From Pseudomonadota bacterium (GTDB taxonomy: Bacteria; Pseudomonadota; Alphaproteobacteria; Rhizobiales; Xanthobacteraceae), in assembly GCA_023387735.1 (NCBI GenBank), contig JAEWHP010000040.1:62001-126000 (forward strand): 64,000 nucleotides of DNA, in the 5' to 3' direction. Made by a program: the position numbers and the translations under genes. Shown here in pieces: positions 26,383 to 33,594 of this stretch. The notes beneath the pieces were generated by a model. That model made no database searches. It was not told the origin of the DNA and saw nothing but the letters and a program-made list of their open reading frames with translations. Numbering within the stretch: position 1 is the stretch's first letter; each line of letters starts with the position of its first letter.

Positions 26383-28197
26383 ATGCGCCAACCGATCGAG
26401 GAAGCACCGAGGGACGGAACAGCGATCATCCTCGAGGATGATGCGAGCGGCATCTATGACGTCGCTCACTGGTCGGCGGGCACGGGTGAATGGCTTGGTG
26501 AAAGCGGCGAGCCGACCAAGATCACGCCGACGCACTGGTACCCGATACCCCGCGACCAGTATCTCTCGCGAGAGGACGGCGGCTCCGGCGCCCAACCGCG
26601 GACCCGCAGCAGGCGGCGCCTTGCCGCGATCGCCTTAACGCTGTTCGCGGCGGCGTTCATCATCACCTACTTCCGCGCCGAGGTTGCGGCCTATGCGACG
26701 CGGTTCGCCGGTCAGGAAGGCCTCTTTGGTCTCGGCCGACATGTCACCGGGCTGTTCGCCAACGAGAACTCGCGGAAAGCCGCCTCGGCTGCCGAAGGAC
26801 CGGTCGAACCCGTTCGGGCCCGTGCGCCGGCGGAAGCGCAACAAGCTGCGCCGGTGCAGCAAGTCGCGGCCGTTCCCACAGCTGACGAGCAGCCCTCGTC
26901 GAAGGAGGATCGCGCGGAGCGGCCGACGCAGGAGCCCGCGGAGGCCGGTCGCGCGATCGAGGGGGCGGAGGGGAAGCTGGCGGCTGAGGTCGCGAAGAGC
27001 GCGCGATCGTTCGAGGAGGAACGTGAAAAGGCGGAAGGTCTGGCGCTGGAAGCCGTTACGGCAAGGAAGGAGTTGGCGGCGATCACGCAGCAACATCGCC
27101 AGGCGCTGGAAGCGGAACGCGCGCGCGGCGCCGCATTGGCGCGTGAGCTTGCGAACGCGCAGCGGGAAAACGAGAAGCAGGCGGGGCTGTTGAAGGCGAG
27201 CGCCGAAGCGGCACAGCTCAGGCAGGCGGAGGCCGCGACCGGCGCACGTTCGCTCGACGAGGCCCGCGAAAGAGCAGGCGCTCTCGGGCGAGAGGTGGCC
27301 GCCGTACGAAAGGAACTGGCCGCGATCGCCGAGCAACATCGCCAGGCGCTCGAAGAGGAGCGCGCGCGGGCTGCCGCGCTGGCCCGCGATCTTGCTGCCT
27401 CGCAGCGGGATAATGAAGTGCAGGCGGCGCTGTTGAAGGCAGGCGGGGAGGCGGCGAAGGAAAAGCAGACGGAAGCCGCGCAGAATGCCCGATCGCTCGA
27501 AGAGGCGCGAAAGAAAGTCGACGCCCTGGTGCTGGAGGCTGCTGCCGCACGAAAGGAACTGACCGCCAGCACCGAGCAGCAGCGTCAGGCGGTCGAGGAG
27601 GAGCGCGGACGCCGCGCCGCCATCTGGAGCGAACTTGCAGCGGCGCAACGCGAAATCGAGTCGCAGGCTGCTCAGTTGCGCCAGGCTGGCAAGGATGCCG
27701 AGCAGCTCAAGAAGACGGCGGAAAGCACAGTGGCGGAACTCCGGCAACATCAGCAGCGCGAGCGCGACAAGATCGATGCAATGGCCCGCGATCGCGACAC
27801 CTCTCGCCGTACGGTCGGTGTGCGCGTCAAGCCTCAACCGTCGACCGGAAGCCCGGTCGCCTCGGCGGCACAAACGACGGAAGTGGCCGCCATGGTGCAG
27901 CCGGCGGCGCCAGAGGCGAAAGGCAGCTCGGAAGCGGCGAGGTTGATTGCGCGCGCCAGTGCACTGCTCGGCCAGGGAGATGTCCGGGCTGCACGGATCG
28001 TGCTCGAGCGCGCCAGCGATACGGGAAGCGCGAGGGCGAGCTTCATGCTCGCCGAGACATACGAACCCGCCGTTCTGGCCGCATGGGGGACCTACGGAAC
28101 GCGAGGCGAGGTGACGAAGGCGCGTGATCTCTATGCAAAGGCGCATGCCGGCGGCATTCAGGAGGCAAGGAGCCGTTTGAATGCGCTGCCTCAATGA
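26383..28197 (+). CDS. Membrane-anchored coiled-coil protein with three 81-residue repeats
   Basis: This 604-residue protein has four parts. Residues 1-55 (MRQPIEEAPRDGTAIILEDD, ending THWYPIP) look like a DUF551-type small domain. A single transmembrane helix follows at about 80-98. A long Glu/Ala/Arg coiled coil spans about 200-470, containing three near-copies that begin at residues 207 (ARSFEEEREKAE), 288 (ARSLDEARERAG) and 369 (ARSLEEARKKVD), exactly 81 residues apart. The C-terminus (about 515-600) looks like Sel1/TPR helices. The coil is therefore probably outside the cytoplasm. No function is known. Confidence 0.75.
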   Translation: MRQPIEEAPRDGTAIILEDDASGIYDVAHWSAGTGEWLGESGEPTKITPTHWYPIPRDQYLSREDGGSGAQPRTRSRRRLAAIALTLFAAAFIITYFRAEVAAYATRFAGQEGLFGLGRHVTGLFANENSRKAASAAEGPVEPVRARAPAEAQQAAPVQQVAAVPTADEQPSSKEDRAERPTQEPAEAGRAIEGAEGKLAAEVAKSARSFEEEREKAEGLALEAVTARKELAAITQQHRQALEAERARGAALARELANAQRENEKQAGLLKASAEAAQLRQAEAATGARSLDEARERAGALGREVAAVRKELAAIAEQHRQALEEERARAAALARDLAASQRDNEVQAALLKAGGEAAKEKQTEAAQNARSLEEARKKVDALVLEAAAARKELTASTEQQRQAVEEERGRRAAIWSELAAAQREIESQAAQLRQAGKDAEQLKKTAESTVAELRQHQQRERDKIDAMARDRDTSRRTVGVRVKPQPSTGSPVASAAQTTEVAAMVQPAAPEAKGSSEAARLIARASALLGQGDVRAARIVLERASDTGSARASFMLAETYEPAVLAAWGTYGTRGEVTKARDLYAKAHAGGIQEARSRLNALPQ

Positions 28198-28506
28198 AGA
28201 GGGGTGAGGTGAACATGTCGTCAAGACGACACTTTGCTGCAGCTGGCGGCGTTGATGCCGCTGTACCCGGCGCTCGACTCAGCCAGTGTTCATGTGCAGA
28301 CCCCCAAGGCAGCTGCTCGGGGCGCTTCGCCGCAGCGCGGCTCCGTAAGGCGGTGATCGAAATCATCACATCCGGTCCGGGCCTGCATATGCGTCGTGAC
28401 GACACATCGCCGGTGAAGGAACGGACCAAGACGATCTGCCGGCGCAGGGCGCCTGAAACTTTCACGACCTCGCCGGGGTAGCTGCATCGGAAGTTGTCGC
28501 CGCCTG
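28198..28506. other. Intergenic stretch between converging genes
   Basis: These 309 bases lie between the coiled-coil gene and the convergent LuxR-type gene. An 88-codon frame starts at 28215 after AGGTG, but its protein is Arg/Ser/Cys-rich with no family features, so I do not call it. No clear terminator hairpin was found. Confidence 0.45.
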
Positions 28507-29388
28507 CTAATGCGGCACGGATGATTTGACCGTTGCCGAGGATTCGAGCGGAATGATTTCGACCACGCCGTCGGGTGCGCTGCGGGCGGCGGCGATCGCG
28601 ACTTGCGTGCGGTTGCATACGCCGAGCTTGCGCATGATCTCCCGGACGTGAACCTTTACCGTCGTCTCCGTCATTCCGAGCTTGCGGCCGATCACCTTGT
28701 TGGGATCCCCCAGGCAAAGACAGGTGAGAACGGCGTATTGCCGCTCGGTGAACTCGGGAGGCGGTCGGACGCCACCGGTTCCATGGCCAAGCCGGAGGCC
28801 GGCCGGCTTTGCTTCGAAAATGGTGGAGGTTTGCCGTTCATAGATCATATCGCTCACCCCGACGGACGGCGCCGGATCGGGTTGCTCGGCCTCCGGGAGC
28901 GGCTGCTCATGGAACAGGTCCCGTTGCCTGCTGTCGGTCGGCACCCGGCCGGCCAACGCCGGCCCGGCCGTGATGGCCGCCGGCGGAAAATAAGTGCCAC
29001 CATGCAGAACGAAACTGAACGCTTGCAGCGCAAGATCCGGCGGCATGGAGTTGCTGAAGTAGCCCTGGGCTCCCGAACGCATCACGGCTATGACGGTGGC
29101 GGGACTTTCGTTGTCGGAAACGATCGCCAGTGCGGCCTGCCGGCGCAGGGTGTGCAGCACCTGCACTTCAGCGAAAACTTCGTAAGTGGAGGCGGGGGCG
29201 CCGACATTGTAGATCAGCATGTCGCATTCGCTGCGGTCGACCAGCCTCTGGTGGGCCTCGTCCGGATCGAGCGAAATCAGCTCAACATTTTCATTCGCAG
29301 CCCAAGGACGTAAAAAGCTCTCCAATCGAGCCCGTCGAAAGGCCATTGCATCGACAACAAAAACTGTCTTCCGGGTCGGGACTGACAT
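28507..29388 (-). CDS. LuxR/NarL-type regulator with degenerate receiver domain
   Basis: This 293-residue protein has a receiver-like N-terminal domain (about 1-130) and a C-terminal LuxR helix-turn-helix (about 213-270; FTERQYAVLTCLCLGDPNKVIGRKLGM, then TETTVKVHVREIMRKLGV). In the receiver, the phospho-acceptor position reads DMLIYN, with N61 where Asp is expected, and the N-terminal acidic pair is D13-A14. Phosphorylation is therefore unlikely, and the protein may respond to something else or act constitutively. The linker (about 135-210) is long and Pro-rich. It is divergent from the hypothetical gene at 29726 and lies close to the type I secretion genes. Confidence 0.83.
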   Translation of the reverse strand: MSVPTRKTVFVVDAMAFRRARLESFLRPWAANENVELISLDPDEAHQRLVDRSECDMLIYNVGAPASTYEVFAEVQVLHTLRRQAALAIVSDNESPATVIAVMRSGAQGYFSNSMPPDLALQAFSFVLHGGTYFPPAAITAGPALAGRVPTDSRQRDLFHEQPLPEAEQPDPAPSVGVSDMIYERQTSTIFEAKPAGLRLGHGTGGVRPPPEFTERQYAVLTCLCLGDPNKVIGRKLGMTETTVKVHVREIMRKLGVCNRTQVAIAAARSAPDGVVEIIPLESSATVKSSVPH

Positions 29389-29725
29389 AAACGCGCGCCC
29401 CTAGATTCTTTCCTATCACACTAACGATAGAGCCTTCCAAAGCGATGACGCCGCTATGAATTAGTTCACTTAGCCTCTAAATTGTTCAGAGAAATCTATC
29501 TTCATTGGAGGCGCCTGCCAAGCCGTCGAATCCGGCAGAACGGCGTCCAAATCAGGGAAGCTGCAGCCATACGGCGGCAATATCAGGACATTTTCTTCAC
29601 GCCGGAATTGTCGAGCGCCTTCTGCGACAACCTTGGTAACCTATCTTTCGATGGCTACGTCAGCGCTCACGAAAATCGCTACGGTTGGCTTAGCCGGCCA
29701 GCCCTGCACCCGCGGACAGAACGCA
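29389..29725. promoter_or_regulatory. AT-rich divergent upstream region
   Basis: These 337 bases separate the LuxR-type gene from the gene at 29726. The part at 29400-29500 is unusually AT-rich for the window and holds a short dyad CTATC-N8-GATAG (29413-29430). It probably contains promoters for both directions. An in-frame ATG at 29651 could extend the downstream gene. Confidence 0.4.
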
Positions 29726-30316
29726 ATGTTTGTCAGCAAGCTGCCACCAAAGCCCGACTTCGATGTGCTGGCCGCTGCTGCCCCCGATTCGGCCGACCGC
29801 CGGACGCATGTTCTGGCGCTGATCGGGAACCTGATCTGCAGCTGGTCGAATAACGAGAGCCTTTTCATCTATGTACTGATGATTTTGCTGCGGACCGACG
29901 AAGCCTCCGCAGCCGTCGTGTTCGCGACACTGAACACGACGCGCGCCAGGCTCGACCTGATCCAGCGGCTGGCCAAGATCAGGGTGACCGACAAGGCACT
30001 CGCCAAAAGTCTGACGGTGCTGATCGAGCGCTTTTCGGAGTCCACCAAGGTTCGCAATGAGTTGAACCATTGCATGTTCGTGTTCGATCGGTCGGGCGCC
30101 ATCACCCACACCCAGTCGATGCGATTGATGGAGACAAGGTCGAGCCTGCGGTTCGGCGATCTCAAGGCGCTGGACGAGGCGCGCCTGCAGGAGATGGCGC
30201 AGACGACCACCGAAATGACCAGGATCAATCGAGACATCTGGGATCTGTTGCCGCGTCTCGAAGCGCATGTCTGCGGTGATGCGCCGCCGCAGCGCCGGCC
30301 TGCCGGTGCAGCCTAG
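29726..30316 (+). CDS. Hypothetical helical protein (196 aa)
   Basis: The protein starts MFVSKLPPKPDFDVLAAAAP and is mainly alpha-helical, with text such as RRTHVLALIGNLICSWSNNES, VFATLNTTRARLDLIQRLAKI and VRNELNHCMFVFD. I recall similar uncharacterised proteins in rhizobia that start with K-L-P-P-K-P-D, which is why I use this ATG; the frame is open to 29633 with another ATG at 29651. No signal peptide or membrane helix is clear. The function is unknown. Confidence 0.6.
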   Translation: MFVSKLPPKPDFDVLAAAAPDSADRRTHVLALIGNLICSWSNNESLFIYVLMILLRTDEASAAVVFATLNTTRARLDLIQRLAKIRVTDKALAKSLTVLIERFSESTKVRNELNHCMFVFDRSGAITHTQSMRLMETRSSLRFGDLKALDEARLQEMAQTTTEMTRINRDIWDLLPRLEAHVCGDAPPQRRPAGAA

Positions 30317-30636
30317 AGCAGGCCGCGATCAGCGAACTGCTCGATCGTCCGTTCCGACTCTCGATTGAAATTCAACGCACGACATCGTGCATTGCTCGTT
30401 GGGACTGCGCAGCATCGATCGTTAGGCGTCGCAAGATATAGCGTCGGATCGAATGCGTGCATGTTGTTTGCGAAGATGAGGCCGCATCCTGAGGATGCCG
30501 GTATCCGCAATAACGCGAATGCCGGCGGTCGGAACAAGCCGACATAATTGAGCACCGCCGCGTATCGAAGATCGCAGACTTAGAAGATCAGCGCTCCTCG
30601 TGTCGTCCGCGATGCTCCATGAAGCAGGAGCTCGTC
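30317..30636. other. Upstream region of the low-complexity protein operon
   Basis: These 320 bases hold no gene. They should contain the promoter for the genes starting at 30637. I see no convincing -35/-10 pair and no long dyad. The Shine-Dalgarno AGGAG at 30626-30630 sets the start at 30637. Confidence 0.4.
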
Positions 30637-31488
30637 ATGTCTAGTGCAAAGAAGAAGTATGACCCGCGTCACGACGACGACCAGGACCAGAACCAGGATC
30701 AGGACCAGAAGCAAGACCAGTTGCAGGCGCAGGCCAATCTTCAGGCTCAGTTGCAGGGTCAAGGCCAAGGCCAAGGCCAGGGCCAGGGTCAATTGCAGTT
30801 CGCCGTGCAGTCGCTCGATTCCAAGAGCGAGAACGACAACGAAAACGATAACGACAACAAGAACGAAAATTCGAACGAGAACGAAAACAAGAACGAGAAC
30901 ACCGTCGACAACAAGCTCGACAACAAGCTCGACAACAAGGTAGACAACGAACTCGACAACAAGGTCGACAACTCGATCGACAACAAGATCGACAACAGCA
31001 TCGAAAACAAGGTCGAGAACACCGTCGAGACCAAGGTCGATGTGAGTGTGGATATCGACCTCGACCTCAAGGCCGACGGCCTGAGCAGCCCGGTCATCGA
31101 TCTGCACGACTTCACCGCGCATGGCGCCATCGTGATGCCCGACGTGGTCAACCAGAAGATGGAGGATGGCAACCAGTTCAACATTGATCAGGTCAACAAC
31201 CTGGTCGATAACGACACCAACTACTCGCTCGCCAGCTACTACTCGGCAGGCAGCGATTCTTACGGTTATCCGGCCGCCGGGTTCAGCATGGATGCCAAGA
31301 TCGAGGGCGGCGAGTCCAGGATCGAGGGCGATATTGGCGATCGCTCGAATGTTGCCGGCAGCGCCGATGCAGCGATCGACCAGTCTGCGTTCAACCAGAA
31401 CATTACGCAGGGTGCGAACATCCAGTTCAACAGCATCGAGATCCAGGCCGCTGGCACCACTCTGGACGATAGCGGAGATACATTCTAG
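30637..31488 (+). CDS. Asn/Asp/Gln-rich repeat protein, probable type I secretion substrate
   Basis: This 283-residue acidic protein has no signal peptide. Residues about 10-60 are Asp/Gln-rich, with a GQ dipeptide run. Residues about 65-95 are Asn/Glu/Asp/Lys-rich. Residues about 90-145 form a tetrapeptide repeat of type [VLI]-[DE]-N-[KS] (for example LDNKLDNKVDNELDNKVDNS). The C-terminal half is less simple and includes IDQVNNLVDNDTN and DQSAFNQNITQGANIQF. The ATG at 30637 has AGGAG six bases upstream; an ATG at 30619 has none. The motif Q-x-N-x3-[DN]-[ND]-[DE] recurs in the next protein. Cargo of the adjacent exporter is inferred from gene order, acidity and lack of Cys. Confidence 0.72.
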   Translation: MSSAKKKYDPRHDDDQDQNQDQDQKQDQLQAQANLQAQLQGQGQGQGQGQGQLQFAVQSLDSKSENDNENDNDNKNENSNENENKNENTVDNKLDNKLDNKVDNELDNKVDNSIDNKIDNSIENKVENTVETKVDVSVDIDLDLKADGLSSPVIDLHDFTAHGAIVMPDVVNQKMEDGNQFNIDQVNNLVDNDTNYSLASYYSAGSDSYGYPAAGFSMDAKIEGGESRIEGDIGDRSNVAGSADAAIDQSAFNQNITQGANIQFNSIEIQAAGTTLDDSGDTF

Positions 31489-31498
31489 TTTCGCGTTC

Positions 31499-31526
31499 GA
31501 TCCGCGCGGCATCAGCCGCGCGGATC
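31499..31526 (+). terminator. Hairpin between the two low-complexity genes
   Basis: A perfect 12-base stem GATCCGCGCGGC/GCCGCGCGGATC with loop ATCA lies 11 bases after the stop at 31488 and is followed by ACTTTTGCT. It may partly end transcription or protect the upstream message, so that the first protein is made in excess over the genes downstream. Confidence 0.65.
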
Positions 31527-31621
31527 ACTTTTGCTGATCATTTCATTCCCATCGCTGCAGTTGCCGACAAGAGGCTGCAGGCCGCAGGGCCTGAACGGCT
31601 CACGGCGACCGGGAGGTTCCC

Positions 31622-33550
31622 ATGGCGTCAGCGAGCTTCGTCGAGATCATTTCGCATTTTGCAGGATACCTGCAGATCTTCCACGACATCGCCCGTGACC
31701 GGCCTCACTACGACGAGACGATCGCGCCCGACCGTTTCGGCGACTATACGACGCCGCGGCCGAACTACGATCATCGGTTCTCGCCCGACGACCTGGCCAC
31801 CAAGGGCAGCTTCGTGCCGGAACTCATCGCCGAAGACGTGATGGACGTGTTCCGCGGCCGTCTGCCCAAATTGTCGCGGGAATCGTTGAGCCCCGATACC
31901 GACTCCTTCCCACCCGCACTGAATTCGAAGCTCCCGGTGCCGACGGCGGGCGGCGGCGGTGGTGGTAGCGGAGAAGTCCAGATCAGGGTGACGTACCAGG
32001 AAGGCGGCGAGGAGACGCAGCTTACGGTCCATCAGCACAATTTCATGAATGACAACGACACCAACCTTCCAGAGGAAGCTTTGGCGATCGTGGAACCGCT
32101 GATTTCGTCTCTCAACGACAATGCATTCACCACCCTCGAGAATCTGGTGGCCAGTGCCAACGCCGAAATTCCCACCGAGTGGTGGATGACGAAGACCGAC
32201 GGCGGCGCGGTGGAGTTTATATCCGCTCACGACGCAGCGTGGGCCGAACGCGACGGCACGCCGGACGAGCACTCGGTGGCTCCGGGCTATTACGTCAACG
32301 GCGAACTCGAGGAGCGGCCGGTCGAAGCGACGCCACCGGCCAAGTTCGACGACGTGCCGGACACCGGCCACGCAATCGGCCAGTGGGCATCGATGGGCAG
32401 CAATGAAAGCATCAACGCCGCCCTGATCGCCGATATTGGCGAGGGCGTCCGCACCATGATGGTCATGGGGAACTACTACAAGACCGACGCCATGTTCCAG
32501 ACCAATACGATCGTGGACGAGGACGAGGTCCACGTCTCGGGCGGAGAGGGGGATCCGTCGGTCACCAGCGGAGACAATGCCGTCACCAACATCGCCGACT
32601 TTGTCCAGTACGCCAGCATCTACGCCGACCTGCCGACCTTCAGCGCCGGCCCGAACTGGATTGTCGACAAGGTCGAGGGTGATTACTACAGCGTCCACGC
32701 GGTGACGCAGACCAACTATCTCTCCGACAACGATGTCGCAACGCAGGTCAGCGCCAACAGCCACTACAACATCGTTGCCGGCCACAATCAGCTCGGCAAC
32801 GTGGCCCTGGTCGTCGATGGTGAGATTCAGTACGACCTGATCATCATCCAGGGCAGCTATCACGGCATGAACGTGATCTTCCAGAACAATATCCTGCTGA
32901 ACAACGACAATATCGTGGTGTCGGCCGATGGCGCCGATCCATCCCAATCGGTGAACTCCGGCAACAACAGCCTGTCGAACGAGGGGACCATCGAGAATTA
33001 CGGCGGCTACGATTTCCGGGAAATGATCCCGGGCCTCAAGGTGATCAACGACCTGCTCGCCGCCGGCGCCACATCGATCGATCCGGAACTGGGCGGCCTC
33101 ATCGCCGGTCATGGCGGCCCGCTGCGCGTACTCTATGTGACTGGAGACTATTACGACATCAACGCGGTCTGGCAGACCAACATCACCTCCGACGTCAACG
33201 TGATGTACCAACTGCAGCAAGAACCGTCGGCCGATCTGCTGGCGCTTCATCCCGACGCGGATCTGACGCAGTCGGTCAATACCGGAGACAACCAGCAGTC
33301 CAACGACGCCGCGATCGTCGATGTCAATCCCGATGTCATCTACGTCGATGGAGAAGTCTATACCGATTCCGTCCTGGTGCAGGCCGAATTGGTGCCGGTC
33401 AATCAGGACAACGCCGTCAACGCCGATACCGACGCGCTGGTAACTGAACTCATCGCCTTTGTTGACGACAGCCAGGATCACGACAACTGCGGGACTTCGC
33501 ACGTGTCACTCACCGTGCAGGGAGATCCGATCGGGAGCGTGCTCCATTAG
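31622..33550 (+). CDS. Large acidic repeat protein, probable type I secretion substrate
   Basis: This 642-residue acidic protein has no signal peptide or transmembrane helix. A Gly-rich linker lies at about residue 112-120. The body holds at least four degenerate repeats starting near residues 283 (GNYYKTDAMFQTNTIVDEDE), 353 (GDYYSVHAVTQTNYLSDND), 411 (GSYHGMNVIFQNNILLNND) and 508 (GDYYDINAVWQTNITSDVN). Three copies are followed by a variant of SVxSG[DN]Nxx[ST]N. A weaker copy, VHQHNFMNDNDTN, is near residue 138. GGGAGG lies five bases before the ATG. The gene is directly upstream of the ABC exporter, so secretion by that machinery is likely. No enzyme motif is seen; an adhesin, matrix or polymer role is inference. 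Confidence 0.75.
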   Translation: MASASFVEIISHFAGYLQIFHDIARDRPHYDETIAPDRFGDYTTPRPNYDHRFSPDDLATKGSFVPELIAEDVMDVFRGRLPKLSRESLSPDTDSFPPALNSKLPVPTAGGGGGGSGEVQIRVTYQEGGEETQLTVHQHNFMNDNDTNLPEEALAIVEPLISSLNDNAFTTLENLVASANAEIPTEWWMTKTDGGAVEFISAHDAAWAERDGTPDEHSVAPGYYVNGELEERPVEATPPAKFDDVPDTGHAIGQWASMGSNESINAALIADIGEGVRTMMVMGNYYKTDAMFQTNTIVDEDEVHVSGGEGDPSVTSGDNAVTNIADFVQYASIYADLPTFSAGPNWIVDKVEGDYYSVHAVTQTNYLSDNDVATQVSANSHYNIVAGHNQLGNVALVVDGEIQYDLIIIQGSYHGMNVIFQNNILLNNDNIVVSADGADPSQSVNSGNNSLSNEGTIENYGGYDFREMIPGLKVINDLLAAGATSIDPELGGLIAGHGGPLRVLYVTGDYYDINAVWQTNITSDVNVMYQLQQEPSADLLALHPDADLTQSVNTGDNQQSNDAAIVDVNPDVIYVDGEVYTDSVLVQAELVPVNQDNAVNADTDALVTELIAFVDDSQDHDNCGTSHVSLTVQGDPIGSVLH

Positions 33551-33594
33551 AGGCTGGGCAGGGTTTCAGTTATCACGGGTAGCGGAGTTTCCAG

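Noticed and set aside
28215..28481. 88-codon forward frame starting MSSRRHFAAAGG
   Set aside because: The RRHF start recalls a Tat signal, but no hydrophobic region follows and the rest is Arg/Ser/Cys-rich. It could be a decayed remnant, but not a supported gene.
30750..31040. Tandem short repeats considered as a CRISPR-like or VNTR array
   Set aside because: The period is 12 bases and in frame with a protein repeat; there are no unique spacers.
30580..31512. 310-codon open frame on the reverse strand, Val/Leu-rich
   Set aside because: It is the exact complement of the low-complexity N/D/Q-rich gene. GAC/AAC-type codons on the forward strand give GTC/GTT on the other, which makes a long Val/Leu frame without meaning. 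The forward frame has the ribosome site and the exporter context.
31628..33502. 624-codon reverse open frame opposite the large repeat protein
   Set aside because: It is a shadow frame, rich in Val, Asp, His and Arg, with no domain and no ribosome binding site. The forward frame has GGGAGG upstream and internal repeats.
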